In this document: piece by piece, positions 14,076-22,549 of the stretch
Layout of the letters: each line of letters begins with the position of its first letter
Position numbering within the stretch: position 1 is the first letter of the stretch
Assembly (NCBI RefSeq): GCF_021353265.1
Contig: NZ_JAJTWU010000010.1
Coordinates: 248,001 to 312,000, forward strand
Direction: 5' to 3'
DNA length: 64,000 bases
Origin: Pelomonas cellulosilytica
GTDB lineage: Bacteria; Pseudomonadota; Gammaproteobacteria; Burkholderiales; Burkholderiaceae_C
Notes under the pieces: generated by a model
The model's database searches: none
What the model saw: only the letters and a program-made list of their open reading frames with translations
Told to the model about the DNA's origin: nothing
Made by a program: the position numbers and the translations under genes

Positions 14076-15221
14076 ATGAAGATCAAGCGTGTGACCGTGA
14101 AGAAGAACGAGCGCGGCCTGCTGCTGCGCAATGGCGATTTCGAGCGCGTGCTGCAACCGGGCACGCATTGGCTGTTCGCCGGCTTGGACGAGCTGAAGGT
14201 TGAACTCTTCAACCTCGGCGCACCGGCCTTCGTGCACCCGCTGACGGACTACCTGATGGCCCACGAGCCCGAGGTGGTGGACGCCGAGTTCACGCGCGTC
14301 GAGCTGGGCGAGCACCAGGTCGGCTTGCGCGCCGAGAACGGCGTGCTGGTCGAGCTGCTGCCGCCCGGCACGCGGCGCCTGTACTGGCGCGGCTTCGTCG
14401 ACGTGCAGGTCGAGGTGATCGACATCCGCGAGTCGGCCGAACTGCCGGCGGCCGCGGCTGCGCGCCTCGCGCAACCGCAGCTGCGCCCCCGCACCCTCAC
14501 CGGCCTGGCCGGCGTGCTGCAGGTCGAGGTGCCCGAACACGGTGCCGCGCTGCTGCGCGTGGACGGCAAGGTCGAGCGGCTGCTGGAACCCGGCGCGCAC
14601 GCGTTCTGGAAGTTCGGCCGCAACGTGGCCGTGGAGCTGGTGGACCTGCGACTGCAGGCGCTGGAGGTGACGGGCCAGGAAATCCTGACCCGGGACAAGG
14701 TCGCACTGCGGCTCAACCTCTCGGCGAACTGGCGTTATGCCAGCCCGGCGGACGTACTGCGCGCGTTCGAGCAACTGTCCAAGCCGGCTGACCACCTCTA
14801 CCGCGAGCTGCAGTTCGGCCTGCGCGCGGCGGTGGGCACCCGAACTCTGGACGAGTTGCTGGAGAACAAGTCGGTCATCGACGAGGTCGTGACGGCGCAT
14901 GTCGTGCCCAAGCTCGCCGGCTTCGGCCTGCAACTGGACGGCGTCGGCGTGAAGGACATCGTGCTTCCGGGCGAGATGAAGACCATCCTCGCCCAGGTGG
15001 TGGAGGCCGGCAAGGCGGCCGAAGCCAACGTGATCCGGCGCCGCGAGGAAACCGCGGCCACTCGCGCCCTGCTCAATACGGCCAAGGTGATGGAGGACAA
15101 CCCCGTCGCCCTGCGTCTGAAGGAGCTGGAAACGCTGGAACGCGTGGCCGAGCGCATCGACAAGATCTCCGTGTTCGGAGGTCTGGACCAGGTGCTCAAC
15201 GGGCTGGTGAAGCTGCGTTGA
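14076..15221 (+). CDS. Slipin / SPFH (band-7) family protein without membrane anchor
   Basis: 381 residues from ATG 14076. The C-terminal half (about 175-345) is an SPFH/band-7 domain: LTRDKVALRLNLSANWRYASP, the YRELQFGLRAAVGTRTLDELL helix and a coiled EAGKAAEANVIRRREE segment. The N-terminal part has three copies of one short unit, at about 10-35, 85-110 and 155-180, each with a GLL...PGTHxxW-like pattern. Slipins normally have a hydrophobic N-terminal hairpin; none is seen, so this may form a soluble ring or cage. RtcB neighbourhoods elsewhere also contain slipins, which supports a joint role. Confidence 0.88.
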   Translation: MKIKRVTVKKNERGLLLRNGDFERVLQPGTHWLFAGLDELKVELFNLGAPAFVHPLTDYLMAHEPEVVDAEFTRVELGEHQVGLRAENGVLVELLPPGTRRLYWRGFVDVQVEVIDIRESAELPAAAAARLAQPQLRPRTLTGLAGVLQVEVPEHGAALLRVDGKVERLLEPGAHAFWKFGRNVAVELVDLRLQALEVTGQEILTRDKVALRLNLSANWRYASPADVLRAFEQLSKPADHLYRELQFGLRAAVGTRTLDELLENKSVIDEVVTAHVVPKLAGFGLQLDGVGVKDIVLPGEMKTILAQVVEAGKAAEANVIRRREETAATRALLNTAKVMEDNPVALRLKELETLERVAERIDKISVFGGLDQVLNGLVKLR

Positions 15222-15272
15222 GTGCCGCCCTGCCGGCGTGGCCGGCAGGGCTTCATTTCCAAGGAGAGACCC

Positions 15273-16049
15273 ATGACGACGCCGGCTTTGAATGCGGCGG
15301 TCCGGCGCGCCTACGAGGTGTTCGGCGCCTACACGCCGCCCAAACACCCGCTGGACGTCTGCACGTCCTGCTGCATGGACGAAGAGCTCGAACGCGAGAT
15401 GCGGGCCGTTCCGCTGCGCCAGCTGAAGCGGCTGCATTTCTACGAGTACAGCACCGGCGCCAAGTCCGTCGACGGCCAGCCGGCCGACGAGGTGAAGTAC
15501 CTGCTCCCGCGTTTGCTGGAATTGCTGGCGAACGGCGAAGACACCCACCACTCGGTTGAGCTGACACTTGACCGCGTAGGCCGGTGCCCCACCGGCTCAT
15601 TCGATGCCGACGAACGCGCCGTTCTCAACGAGTTCATGCTGGCCTCATTCGACGCCTGCCTGCGCGGCGAGTGGACGGCTGATGGCATCTGGTACGACCT
15701 CGAAGACCCACTCGCACTGCTGGTGATGGCCGACTACGCCAGTCTCGCGCTGGAGCCCTTGCTGCAACACTGGGCTCAACACCCCAGCACGCACGCCACC
15801 GTACGCTTTGTCGAAAGCACCTACTGGGGTTTCTGGCCGAGCCACAAGATCACCAACGCCTTCGCGAGCGACCGACCACGGTTGCAGGCAATTTTCAAGG
15901 ACTGGATGCTGGCGCCCGGCACCAGGGCGGCCTTCACCCAAAGGCTGCTGCAACCTCAGTTTCTGGATCAGGTCGAACTGACAGCGTCCAACACCTGCGC
16001 ACCGTTCCCGGTGATGGTGGATGCGGTGTTCGATCACCTGACCTATTGA
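15273..16049 (+). CDS. Unrecognised protein between slipin and RtcB
   Basis: 258 residues from ATG 15273, which has AAGGAGAG before it; an earlier frame start lacks one. The N-terminus has a cysteine cluster, CTSCCMDEELERE (near 28-40). The rest is rich in aromatic residues (FVESTYWGFWPS) and predicted helices. No signal peptide or membrane segment. I do not recognise the family. It is 51 bases from the slipin stop and 14 from the RtcB ATG, so it is co-transcribed and likely part of the same response. Confidence 0.8.
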   Translation: MTTPALNAAVRRAYEVFGAYTPPKHPLDVCTSCCMDEELEREMRAVPLRQLKRLHFYEYSTGAKSVDGQPADEVKYLLPRLLELLANGEDTHHSVELTLDRVGRCPTGSFDADERAVLNEFMLASFDACLRGEWTADGIWYDLEDPLALLVMADYASLALEPLLQHWAQHPSTHATVRFVESTYWGFWPSHKITNAFASDRPRLQAIFKDWMLAPGTRAAFTQRLLQPQFLDQVELTASNTCAPFPVMVDAVFDHLTY

Positions 16050-16063
16050 AAGAAAGAACCACC

Positions 16064-17281
16064 ATGGAACCCCAACACATCCACGAAGACGTCCCCGGCG
16101 GCGTGCCGCTGAAGCTGTGGACGCAGGGCGTGCCCGTCGAAGACGCCGCCAGGCGCCAGCTGCAGAACGCGGCCCGCCTGCCTATCGTGTTCAAGCACAT
16201 CGCCGCGATGCCGGACGTGCACTTCGGCATTGGCGCCACCGTCGGCTCGGTCATCCCCACCGTCAAGGCCATCATCCCGGCCGCGGTCGGTGTGGACATC
16301 GGCTGCGGCATGATGGCCTGCAAGACGACGCTGGCTGCCGAAGACCTGCCCGACAACCTCGGCCCGCTGCGCGCGGCCATCGAGCGCGCCGTGCCGCACG
16401 GCCGCCAGCCGGGCAACCGCGACCCGGGCGCTTGGCAGAAGCCGCCCGGCTCGGTCAACACGGCATGGGCGCAGCTGGAGCCCGAGTTCACCGAGCTGTG
16501 CCGCAGCTACCCGAAGCTCGCCAAGACCAACCACATCCAGCATCTGGGCACGCTGGGTTCAGGCAACCACTTCATCGAGGTCTGCCTGGATGAGGCCGGC
16601 GCGGTCTGGTTCATGCTGCACTCGGGCTCGCGCGGCGTGGGCAACTTCATCGGCACGATGTTCATCGAGCTGGCCAAGCAGGACGCGCTACGCCACCAGG
16701 CGAATCTGCCGGACCGCGACCTGGCCTACTTCGAGGAAGGCAGCCGCTACTTCGGCGATTACGTACGCGCGGTCAGCTGGGCACAGAAGTTCGCGGCGCT
16801 GAACCGTGAACTGATGATGAAGCGCGTCATCGAGGCCGCGAAGACGGTCATCCGCAAGAACTTCCAGAGCCACATCGAGGCGGTGAACTGCCACCACAAC
16901 TATGTGCAGAAAGAAACGCACTTCGGCCAGGAGGTCTACTTGACCCGCAAGGGCGCGGTGAGTGCCAAGGCCGGCCAGCTGGGCATCATCCCGGGCAGCA
17001 TGGGCGCGCGCAGCTACATCGTGCGCGGCAAGGGCAACGCCGACAGCTTCGAGAGCTGCTCGCACGGCGCCGGCCGCGTGATGAGCCGCGGCGAAGCCAA
17101 GCGCCAGTTCACGCTGGCCGACCACCGGGCTGCGACCGAGGGCGTGGAGTGCCGCAAGGACAAGGACGTTATCGACGAAACGCCCGCCGCGTACAAGGAC
17201 ATCGACGCCGTCATGGCTGCGCAGCGCGAGCTGGTCGATGTGGTGCACTCGCTCAAGCAGGTGGTGTGCGTGAAGGGCTGA
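16064..17281 (+). CDS. rtcB: RNA-splicing ligase RtcB
   Basis: 405 residues from ATG 16064; a TTG at 16046 would add six. E. coli RtcB has 408. It joins RNA 2',3'-cyclic phosphate or 3'-phosphate ends to 5'-OH ends using GTP and Mn2+. All key residues are visible: Asp78 and Cys81 in GVDIGCGM, His169 in GSGNHFIEV, His186 in LHSGSRGVGN, and the guanylated His334 in SHGAGRVMSR. It closes the island, 14 bases after the unknown gene, and is followed by a strong terminator. No rtcA cyclase and no rtcR activator lie in the window. Confidence 0.97.
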   Translation: MEPQHIHEDVPGGVPLKLWTQGVPVEDAARRQLQNAARLPIVFKHIAAMPDVHFGIGATVGSVIPTVKAIIPAAVGVDIGCGMMACKTTLAAEDLPDNLGPLRAAIERAVPHGRQPGNRDPGAWQKPPGSVNTAWAQLEPEFTELCRSYPKLAKTNHIQHLGTLGSGNHFIEVCLDEAGAVWFMLHSGSRGVGNFIGTMFIELAKQDALRHQANLPDRDLAYFEEGSRYFGDYVRAVSWAQKFAALNRELMMKRVIEAAKTVIRKNFQSHIEAVNCHHNYVQKETHFGQEVYLTRKGAVSAKAGQLGIIPGSMGARSYIVRGKGNADSFESCSHGAGRVMSRGEAKRQFTLADHRAATEGVECRKDKDVIDETPAAYKDIDAVMAAQRELVDVVHSLKQVVCVKG

Positions 17282-17304
17282 TGGTGCGTGCCGCACCGCT
17301 GCAG

Positions 17305-17336
17305 GGCGTCTGACCTCGGTCAGGCGCCTTTTTTTT
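17305..17336 (+). terminator. Rho-independent terminator after rtcB
   Basis: GGCGTCTGACC pairs with GGTCAGGCGCC (one T-G pair, tight loop), followed by eight T residues. It lies 23 bases after the rtcB stop and marks the end of the island. Confidence 0.9.
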
Positions 17337-17420
17337 GGGACGCCGGTTCGCCACGGGAGCATTCACGAGGTCGCGACGACACATGCCCGCACTAACATTG
17401 CCGCCCTCCACGAGGTCACC

Positions 17421-18293
17421 ATGAAACTGCTCGCCAAATTCAACCTGGTCTACCTGCTCGTCATGAGCCTGGGCATCGCGCTGAGCGGCTACATCGCCCG
17501 CCAGCTGCTGCAGGACAACGCCAAGCAGGAGACCGTGGCGAGCGCGCAGATGCTGATGGAGAAGGCGCTGGCGGTGCGGGCCTACACGAACACCCAGATC
17601 AAGCCGCTGCTCGTGTCGCAGATGGCCAACGAGTTCCTGCCGCAGACGGTGCCCAGCTACTCCGCCACCGAGGTGCTTGGCACCTTGCTGTCCAAGCACC
17701 CGGAGTTCGCCTACAAGGAGGCGACGCTCAACCCCACCAACCCACGCGACCGGGCCACCAGCTGGGAGGCCGACATCGTGGGCCAGTTCCGCAGCAACGC
17801 CGACCTGAAGGAAACCGTCGGCCAGCGCGACACGCCGGCCGGCCCGTCGCTCTACATTGCCCGCCCGCTGCGCATCACCGACCCCGCCTGCCTGGCCTGC
17901 CACAGCAGCGTGGAGGCCGCACCGGCCACGATGGTGGCGAAGTACGGCCCGGCCAACGGCTTCGGCTGGAACCTCAACGAGGTCATCGGCGCGCAGATCG
18001 TCTCGGTGCCGCTCGGCGTGCCGCTGCAGCGGGCGGACCAGACCTTCAAGGTGTTCATCACGTCGCTGGTCGGCGTGTTCATCGCCGTCGGCATTGTGCT
18101 GAACCTGATGATCTGGCTGCTGGTCGTGAGACCCGTCACCAAGCTCTCGGCGCTGGCCGACCGCGTCAGCCAGGGCGACCTGGAGGCCCCGGAGTTCAAG
18201 GCCAGCGGCCGCGACGAGATCGCCACGCTGTCCGACTCGTTCTCGCGCATGCGCGCCAGCGTCGTGCAGGCCATGAAGCTGCTCGACGCCTGA
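17421..18293 (+). CDS. DUF3365 heme-type sensor with HAMP domain
   Basis: 290 residues. One N-terminal membrane helix (about 5-27), a periplasmic DUF3365 (Tll0287-like) domain with a single c-type heme motif CLACH (about 157-161), a second membrane helix (about 212-236), and a cytoplasmic HAMP region (VRPVTKLSALADRVSQGDL) ending the protein. It has no output domain. The next gene, 19 bases on, encodes a Ser/Thr kinase, so the HAMP output probably acts on it. Redox or gas sensing is the family expectation; covalent heme attachment is inferred from CxxCH. Confidence 0.88.
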   Translation: MKLLAKFNLVYLLVMSLGIALSGYIARQLLQDNAKQETVASAQMLMEKALAVRAYTNTQIKPLLVSQMANEFLPQTVPSYSATEVLGTLLSKHPEFAYKEATLNPTNPRDRATSWEADIVGQFRSNADLKETVGQRDTPAGPSLYIARPLRITDPACLACHSSVEAAPATMVAKYGPANGFGWNLNEVIGAQIVSVPLGVPLQRADQTFKVFITSLVGVFIAVGIVLNLMIWLLVVRPVTKLSALADRVSQGDLEAPEFKASGRDEIATLSDSFSRMRASVVQAMKLLDA

Positions 18294-18312
18294 CGCCGGC
18301 TCATCTCACGCC

Positions 18313-19797
18313 ATGACTGAGCGCAAGCACCCCACCCAGCTCGGCAAGTACCGCATCACCGCGGTGTTGGGCGAGGGCGCGATGGGCGTGGTCTACAAGG
18401 GCTTCGACCCCGACATCCAGCGCACCGTCGCGCTGAAGACCATCCGCACCGGGCTGGACGCCGAGGACGACAGCCCCGGCGCGCCGGCCTCGCGCTTCCG
18501 CAACGAGGCGCAGGCGGCGGGGCGGCTGGGCCATCCGGGCATCGTGGCGGTCTACGACTTCGGGCGCGACCAGCACATCGCCTACATCGCGATGGAGTTC
18601 GTTGAGGGCCGGTCGCTGGCCAGCTACCTCAGCGCCAAGGTGCGCTTCACCGACACCGACATCCCCGGCATCATGAGCCAACTGCTCGATGCGCTGGACC
18701 ATGCCCATGACAAGGGCGTGTGGCACCGCGACGTGAAGCCGGCCAACATCATCATGATGAGCAACGGCCGGCTCAAGGTGGCCGATTTCGGCATCGCGCG
18801 CATCGACAGCACGCACCTCACGCAGACGCACTACATGGTGGGCACGCCCAGCCACATGGCGCCCGAGCAGTTCCTCGGCAAGCCCATGGACCGGCGCGTG
18901 GATGTGTACGGCGCCGGCGTCGTGCTCTACCAGCTGCTCACCGGTCGTGCGCCGTTCGCCGGCACGACCGAGGCGCTCATGTACAAGGTCGTCAACGAGC
19001 AGCCCGAACCGCCGTCGCTCGTCGCGGGCGTGGACCGCCCGGCGTGGTTCGACCCCATCGTCATGCGCGCGCTGGCCAAGCGCGCCGAGGACCGCTTCGA
19101 CACCGCCGAGGACTTCAAGCAGGCGCTGCTGGACGCCGTCGGCCAGAGCATCGACGACAGCAGCTGGGAGAAGACGGTGATGATGGCGCCGCCGCGCATG
19201 GCCCGGCCGCCGATGTCGCCGCCCACCTTCGCCCCGCCCTCGGTCGGGTCGCCCAGCAGCGGCGCGCCCAGCCTCGGCTCGGCCGGCACCGCCTTGCCCA
19301 CGCACTGGGACAAGGCGCAGCTGACGCTGGCCGAGCAGTCTCTGGCCCGCTACGTCGGCCCGCTGGCCAGCGTGCTCGTGCGCCGCGCGGCCCGCGAGTG
19401 CCACGACCTCAACGAGCTGTACGGCAAGCTCGCCGAGCAGGTGACCGACCCGCGCGCCCGCGACGCCTTCCTTGGCCAGGCCAGCCTCGTCACAGGCGGC
19501 AGCCCCCGCACGGCGGGCGGCACGCGCGGCACGCCTTCGTCGCCAGGCTCCCGCGGATCGCTTGGCTCGGCAGGGTCTGCCGGAGCCACCACCATCGGCG
19601 GCCCGCTGAACGACGCCGTCATCGACAAGGCCCAGGCGCTGCTGGCCCAGTACGTGGGCCCGATCGCCAAGGTGTTGGTCAAACGCGCGGCCACGGGCAT
19701 CGACAGCCGGGCGGTGTTCTTCAACCGGCTGGCGGAAGCCGTCAACGACCCCGCGGCGCGGGAGAAGCTGCTGAAGGACCTGGGCCGCCTGGGGTGA
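18313..19797 (+). CDS. Hanks-type Ser/Thr protein kinase
   Basis: 494 residues. The kinase domain (about 13-275) has the glycine loop GEGAMGVVYKG, VALK lysine, catalytic HRDVKPANI, DFG magnesium loop and a GTPSHMAPE activation segment; all essential residues are intact. A Pro/Ser/Gly-rich linker (about 295-335) follows. Two related C-terminal modules (about 335-390 and 430-490) share the pattern ARYVGP(L/I)A.V(L)V(R/K)RAA and resemble the DUF8082-type helical repeats. No transmembrane helix. It forms an operon with the heme-type sensor. Confidence 0.92.
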   Translation: MTERKHPTQLGKYRITAVLGEGAMGVVYKGFDPDIQRTVALKTIRTGLDAEDDSPGAPASRFRNEAQAAGRLGHPGIVAVYDFGRDQHIAYIAMEFVEGRSLASYLSAKVRFTDTDIPGIMSQLLDALDHAHDKGVWHRDVKPANIIMMSNGRLKVADFGIARIDSTHLTQTHYMVGTPSHMAPEQFLGKPMDRRVDVYGAGVVLYQLLTGRAPFAGTTEALMYKVVNEQPEPPSLVAGVDRPAWFDPIVMRALAKRAEDRFDTAEDFKQALLDAVGQSIDDSSWEKTVMMAPPRMARPPMSPPTFAPPSVGSPSSGAPSLGSAGTALPTHWDKAQLTLAEQSLARYVGPLASVLVRRAARECHDLNELYGKLAEQVTDPRARDAFLGQASLVTGGSPRTAGGTRGTPSSPGSRGSLGSAGSAGATTIGGPLNDAVIDKAQALLAQYVGPIAKVLVKRAATGIDSRAVFFNRLAEAVNDPAAREKLLKDLGRLG

Positions 19798-19887
19798 ATA
19801 CCCCCCGCGGGCCCGGCCCGCCATGCGTGGCAACATCCGGCGCCGCGGCCTGCCGCCGCCTCTCTGCCCCGCCACCGCCTTGACACC

Positions 19888-20514
19888 ATGAACAAATCCG
19901 TCTTGTCCGCCGCCCTGCTGCTTGGTACCGCGCTGCTGGCGCCGCTCGCCTCGGCGCAGGAGCTCCGCGCCGTCACCGAGGACGGCCGCAGAGTCGTGCT
20001 TCTGCCGGACGGCAAATGGCGCTTCGACAACAAGGCCCGGCCGGCCGGCGCCGGCAGCGCGGCCTCCAACGACGGCATCTCGCCCTACCAGACCGCGGTC
20101 AAGAAGATCAGCATGGCCTTCAACGCCAGCGAGTGGACGCTGACGCCCCGGCGCGACAGCGAGGCCGCCAACAAGCGCATGTTCCAGCACCGCTCGCTGC
20201 CGCTGTACGCGATGGTCATCGCCGACGAGATGCCGGCCAGCAACGAGGCGATGAAGAACGTGCTGCTGACCAACGCGGCCAGCGCTGGCTTCGCGACGAC
20301 GACGCTGCTCGATGAGCAGAAGCAGTTGTCCAACCACCAGATCGGCAACCTGCGCTTCACGGCGTCCAACAAGGGCGTGGACTTCGTCTTCTCGGCCTAC
20401 TACTACGCCGACGAGGACGGCAACGTGCAGGCCGTCTGCTACACAGGCCAGGCGTTGTTCCACAAGTACCAGGCCGACTGCGAGAAGTTCCTGAGCGGCC
20501 TCGTCATCAAGTGA
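19888..20514 (+). CDS. Secreted protein of unknown function
   Basis: 208 residues with a signal peptide cleaved near ASAQ (residue 23-24). After a short beta segment ending LPDGKWRFD, typical of small periplasmic proteins, comes an alpha/beta domain (about 55-208) with a Cys pair near the end (VCYTGQ, DCEKF) that could make a disulfide. No catalytic motif. It follows the kinase gene at 90 bases and overlaps the convergent methyltransferase by 8 bases. Confidence 0.75.
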   Translation: MNKSVLSAALLLGTALLAPLASAQELRAVTEDGRRVVLLPDGKWRFDNKARPAGAGSAASNDGISPYQTAVKKISMAFNASEWTLTPRRDSEAANKRMFQHRSLPLYAMVIADEMPASNEAMKNVLLTNAASAGFATTTLLDEQKQLSNHQIGNLRFTASNKGVDFVFSAYYYADEDGNVQAVCYTGQALFHKYQADCEKFLSGLVIK

Positions 20515-21436
20515 CGCCCACCGCCGGCCGGCGGTAGACCACCACCTTCAGCGCCCGCTCGGGCGCGATGTCGTCGAAGGCCGGCGGGTTGTCCACCCGC
20601 CCGACGAGGGCCAGTTCTGGCGCATGCTCGGCCATCACGCCGTGCAGAAAGTCCAGGCCCAGTTCCGGCGCGTTCAGGCACAGCAGCGCGTGGCCACCGG
20701 GCGCCAGCAGCGCCGGCAGTCGCCTGGCCAGCCGCGCATAGTCCTTGGTCGCAACGAAGCTGCCCTTCTGGAAGCTCGGCGGGTCGCAGACGACGAGGTC
20801 GTACGGCCCGCCCCGCGTGAGCTTGCCCCAGGAGTTGAAGATGTCGTGGGCCAGGAACTTGGCGCCGGCCTTCACGCCGTTGAGCTCGTGGTTTGTGCGG
20901 CCGGCGGCCAGCGCGCCGGAGGCCATGTCCACGTTGACGACCTCGGCCGCGCCGGCCTGCAGCGCGACGACCGAGAACGCGCAGGTGTAGGCGAACAGGT
21001 TCAGCACCTTCGCCCCCGGGGCGACATGCTCGCGCACCCAGCGCCGGCCCTCGGCCATGTCCAGGAACAGCCCATGGTTCTGGCCGCGCAGCAGGTGCAC
21101 CGCGTAGCGCGTGCCGGCCTCGGTGACGACATGCGGCTCCGGCACCGCGCCGGCCATCGGCCGCGTCTCGGCGCCCTCGCCTCGGCATTGGTAAGCCCAG
21201 TTCAGCGGCTCGGTCGATATTTCGCGCCAGCGGGCCGCCAGCACCTCGCCGACGGCCGCGAGCTGCGCATCGTCCAGCGGCTTGAACGAAGTCAGCAGCA
21301 GCACCGGCGGGTAAGCGTCCAGCGCCAGGTGCTCGCAGCCGGGAAAGCGGCCGCCGCGGCCGTGGAAGAGGCGCCGGGCCTCGGTGGGACAGGCCATCGT
21401 CGCGATGGCATCGAGCAGGGCTTGCATGGGCGGCAT
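20507..21436 (-). CDS. Class I SAM-dependent methyltransferase (RlmI-like)
   Basis: About 309 residues from ATG 21436, with another ATG at 21427. Much longer in-frame extension is antisense to the glutaminase and is rejected. The Rossmann core has VLNLFAYTCAFSVVAL (motif I), the acidic VVNVDMASGAL, HDIFNSW and the post-binding VVCDPPSFQKGSF, the last being the N/D-PP-S/F motif of rRNA methyltransferases of the RlmI/RlmK kind. No PUA domain, so target choice may differ. It is divergent from the glutaminase, with only 24 bases between starts. Confidence 0.85.
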   Translation of the reverse strand: MPPMQALLDAIATMACPTEARRLFHGRGGRFPGCEHLALDAYPPVLLLTSFKPLDDAQLAAVGEVLAARWREISTEPLNWAYQCRGEGAETRPMAGAVPEPHVVTEAGTRYAVHLLRGQNHGLFLDMAEGRRWVREHVAPGAKVLNLFAYTCAFSVVALQAGAAEVVNVDMASGALAAGRTNHELNGVKAGAKFLAHDIFNSWGKLTRGGPYDLVVCDPPSFQKGSFVATKDYARLARRLPALLAPGGHALLCLNAPELGLDFLHGVMAEHAPELALVGRVDNPPAFDDIAPERALKVVVYRRPAVGVT

Positions 21437-21460
21437 TGTCCGGGCCGCAGAATGCGGGCC

Positions 21461-22375
21461 ATGGACTTCCAGCCCATCCTCGACGAGATCGACGACGAAC
21501 TCCGCCCGATGCTCGGCACCGCGGGCGGTACCGTTGCCCGCTACATCCCGGCGCTGGCGCGCGTGTCGCCGCTGCAGTTCGGCATCGCGTTGCGCACCTG
21601 CAGCGGCGAGACGGCCGCGGCCGGCGACGCCGCCGTGCCGTTCTCCATCCAGAGCGTGTCCAAGGTGTTCTCGCTGACGCTGGCTATCAAGGCGCTGGGC
21701 GAGGCGATGTGGGACCGCATCGGCCGCGAGCCCTCCGGCACGGCGTTCAACTCGCTGGTACAGCTGGAGAGCGAGCGCGGCATCCCGCGCAACCCGTTCA
21801 TCAATGCCGGCGCCATCGCCGTGGCCGACCGGCTCGTGTCGCTGGGCGATGCGAAGGCCGAGCTGCTGGCCATGCTCGGCCGCCTGTGCGGCGAGCCCAT
21901 CCACATCGACGAGGAAGTGGCGAGCTCGGAAGCCGACACGGGCTTCCGCAACCGCGCGCTCGCCAACTTCATGAAGGCCTTCGGCACGCTGGACAACGAC
22001 GTGGACGAGGTGCTGGACGTCTACTTCCACCAGTGCGGCATCGCCATGACCTGTGAGCAGCTTGCCTGCGCCGCCGGCTACCTGTGCCGCGACGGCCGCC
22101 ACCCGCTGGCCGGCACTCCGGTACTCAGCAAGGCGCAGGCGCGCCGCGTCAACGCACTGATGCTGACGTGCGGCACCTACGACGCAGCCGGCGAGTTCGC
22201 CTTCCGCATCGGCCTGCCGTGCAAGAGCGGCGTGGGCGGCGGCATCGTGGCCGTCGTGCCGGACCGCCTCACACTGTGCGTCTGGTCGCCGGCGCTGGAT
22301 GCGACCGGCAACTCGCTGCTCGGTCGACGGGCGCTGGAACTGTTTGTCGAGAAGACCGGGATGTCGGTCTTTTAG
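21461..22375 (+). CDS. glsA: Glutaminase
   Basis: 304 residues, the standard length for bacterial serine-type glutaminases. The nucleophile motif is SIQSVSKVFSL (S-x-x-K), with a conserved NPFINAGAIA segment, the EADTGFRNRALANFM block and the C-terminal GIVAVVPD. It hydrolyses glutamine to glutamate and ammonia in the cytoplasm. No other nitrogen gene is adjacent. Confidence 0.95.
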   Translation: MDFQPILDEIDDELRPMLGTAGGTVARYIPALARVSPLQFGIALRTCSGETAAAGDAAVPFSIQSVSKVFSLTLAIKALGEAMWDRIGREPSGTAFNSLVQLESERGIPRNPFINAGAIAVADRLVSLGDAKAELLAMLGRLCGEPIHIDEEVASSEADTGFRNRALANFMKAFGTLDNDVDEVLDVYFHQCGIAMTCEQLACAAGYLCRDGRHPLAGTPVLSKAQARRVNALMLTCGTYDAAGEFAFRIGLPCKSGVGGGIVAVVPDRLTLCVWSPALDATGNSLLGRRALELFVEKTGMSVF

Positions 22376-22549
22376 CCTCTCGCCCAGCCTCGCGCCGCTG
22401 AACGGGCGCCAACCTGTTCGGTCCCCCGAGGGAACACCGATGCTTGCAGCTTCGAGCCACAAGCACATCGCCATGGCGGGCCGGCTCGAGAGCGACCCAG
22501 CACTCGGCCCACGAGGCGCACCAAGGCGCCCACCGAGACGCCAGCCCTG
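22376..22549. other. Intergenic, nothing recognised
   Basis: 174 bases between the convergent glutaminase and thioredoxin-like genes. Short GC repeats only; no terminator with a T-run was found. Confidence 0.5.

Noticed and set aside
20507-22474. A 655-codon version of the methyltransferase
   Set aside because: Everything beyond 21436 is antisense to the intact glutaminase gene and has no family similarity.
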